Origin: Methanobacteriota archaeon
GTDB lineage: Archaea; Halobacteriota; Bog-38; Methanoflorentales; Methanoflorentaceae
Assembly (NCBI GenBank): GCA_003170935.1
Contig: PMYA01000008.1
Span: forward strand, 1 to 6,280
Direction of reading: 5' to 3'
Length of the DNA stretch: 6,280 nt
Position numbers and translations under genes: made by a program. Below the pieces are notes generated by a model. The model saw only the letters and a list, made by a program, of their open reading frames with translations, searched no databases and had not been told where the DNA came from. Shown one piece after another: positions 5,637 through 6,280 of this stretch. Within the stretch, counting starts at the first letter, position 1. Each line of letters begins with the position of its first letter.

Positions 5637-5661
5637 ATAGGAAACGTATATACTTTCCTAT
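5637..5661. repeat. 8-bp inverted repeat enclosing a TATA-like core
   Basis: ATAGGAAA (5637-5644) and TTTCCTAT (5654-5661) are perfect inverted repeats around cgtatatac. A T-rich run follows (to about 5680). This could be a hairpin terminator for the small ORF, or an operator that covers a TATA box. No clear gene begins downstream, so the terminator reading is slightly better. Confidence 0.5.
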
Positions 5662-5841
5662 TTTCGTTTGTTTCTCTGTTTACGCAGTAGATCAGGGGCG
5701 TTTAGCTTAAAGAAGGTGCTGTGGAAGACCTTTTTTAAAACTATCTTATCCTAAGAGGCCGTCTTTGCTGTATAACCCAATGGACAGCCAATGGGCACTA
5801 GTCGCCAAATCGTCATGTCGCCCCGTCTTAAGAGCTCCTAG
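5662..5841. other. Non-coding stretch with a weak terminator-like site
   Basis: No credible gene on either strand. AAGGT (5713-5717) can pair with ACCTT (5728-5732), followed by a T-run to 5736; this is weak. CCAATGG occurs twice within 20 bases (about 5778-5784 and 5789-5795). A 21-codon minus-strand frame near 5800 has no support. Confidence 0.4.
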
Positions 5842-5955
5842 TTACGGCTTGCCAGCACCCCTCATCTTCAGGCGGTACTGAATTAGCTCCTTCTGCATTG
5901 TCTTGCCGTCTCTAGTGTTTGGCAAGGCAGCCCGGCAGTTTGTAAGAAACAATAC
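5842..5955 (-). pseudogene. Remnant of an acyl-CoA synthetase (AMP-forming) C-terminus
   Basis: A 37-codon open segment runs from a stop on the minus strand (5956-5958) to a TAA at 5842-5844. It reads VLFLTNCRAALPNTRDGKTM, then QKELIQYRLKMRGAGKP. The LPNTRDGKTMQKEL part fits the A10 motif near the C-terminus of ANL-superfamily adenylating enzymes (commonly LPKTRSGKIMRREL). That motif carries the catalytic lysine, here the K in DGK. The preceding hydrophobic strand and the roughly 20 residues after the motif also fit the normal end of such proteins. No adenylation domain or start codon is present upstream, so this would be a relic of a gene of about 500 residues or more. The match is short, and chance is possible. 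Confidence 0.4.
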
Positions 5956-6035
5956 CTAGAGCTGAGATACTAATTACAGCTTAGGTCCAAAGAGCGGAAA
6001 GTGTTTTTTTGCATCTCATAAGGACCGCTGTCCCC

Positions 6036-6212
6036 TCACATGTCGTCGCCAAAAAGCTGATTATAGAGTTTCTTGTCTGTAGTGGTTTCGGGCTTGTCAT
6101 CCGACGTAAGCTCACGTGACGTGCGGCCCGTTTCGCATATCCACAGTCTTTGATCTCCAGTCCACACACAGCAGTCACTGACCAGTTTTTTGTCACATCG
6201 TCCGCACTTCAC
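6036..6212 (-). CDS. Cysteine-rich 58-residue protein
   Basis: GTG 6212 starts a 58-residue frame beginning VKCGRCDKKLVSDCCVWTGD and ending DKKLYNQLFGDDM. It has C-x2-C at residues 3 and 6, CC at 14-15, and a further Cys at 26 (LWICETGR), followed by an acidic, polar tail. The spacing suggests a small zinc-ribbon-like fold with an unstructured tail. The SD is AAGGTGATC, with GGTG five bases before GTG, again matching the archaeal anti-SD. The frame is open for another 20 codons upstream to a TAA near 6273, but no ATG, GTG or TTG occurs there. The gene may therefore start at 6212 or be a fragment. It is not an obvious paralogue of the pair at 5068, although both contain a C-x-R-C element. A competing minus-strand frame over 5981-6196 looks like non-coding shadow. 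Confidence 0.45.
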   Translation of the reverse strand: MKCGRCDKKLVSDCCVWTGDQRLWICETGRTSRELTSDDKPETTTDKKLYNQLFGDDM

Positions 6213-6280
6213 TTGATCACCTTTGTTATGCGCAACACCGTCACTATAACAACTGATCCATTCACTTATTCTTTAATGCC

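Noticed and set aside
5981..6196. Minus-strand 71-codon frame overlapping the 6036-6212 ORF
   Set aside because: It lacks protein-like pattern and a good SD. The +1 frame with GGTG-spaced GTG and ordered cysteines is preferred.

Overview
This window most likely comes from a methanogen-like euryarchaeon. Three things point there. First, Shine-Dalgarno sites match the archaeal 16S 3' end (GGAGGTGAT at 548-556, GGTG before the GTG starts). Second, promoters are TATA-type boxes (590-599, 683-689) rather than bacterial -35/-10 pairs. Third, the gene set includes an archaeal sensory domain of the ELRHLDGIKGNF type, a large archaeal GT-C-like membrane protein and a small DUF3303-like protein. Genus-level placement (for example Methanocellales) would be a guess.

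Left half (1-3360) is intact. A 99-residue DUF3303-like protein (minus, 245-544) and a 163-residue stand-alone sensory domain (plus, 716-1207) are divergently transcribed from a 171-bp region. A 693-residue polytopic membrane protein (minus, 1278-3359) converges on the sensor gene. It looks like a lipid-linked-sugar glycosyltransferase of the GT-C fold.

Right half (3430-6280) is a decay zone. It starts with a tRNA-shaped element (3436-3514) that has an odd T-rich insertion. Next is a broken Bcr/CflA-type drug-efflux MFS gene (3535-4772) with an early amber codon and four separate -1 frameshifts. It is followed by an intergenic region with a 19-bp tandem repeat and a composite direct/inverted repeat (4941-4985).

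Next is a tandem pair of tiny four-cysteine proteins (5068-5214 intact, 5240-5385 frameshifted). Both share the spacing C-x7-C-x9-C-x2-C, and this family is the most novel-looking item in the window. Beyond it lie a terminator-like tract, a possible 27-residue ORF, an inverted repeat enclosing a TATA-like core, a 37-residue remnant resembling the C-terminus of an acyl-CoA synthetase (minus, 5842-5955), and another cysteine-rich small ORF (minus, 6036-6212).

No CRISPR array, transposase, integrase or rRNA is visible. I see no coherent multigene defence or metabolic system. The genes appear to be independent transcription units. The points worth pursuing are the Cys-rich mini-protein pair, the CTG start with a perfect SD, the tRNA-like element and the uniform pattern of single-base losses.
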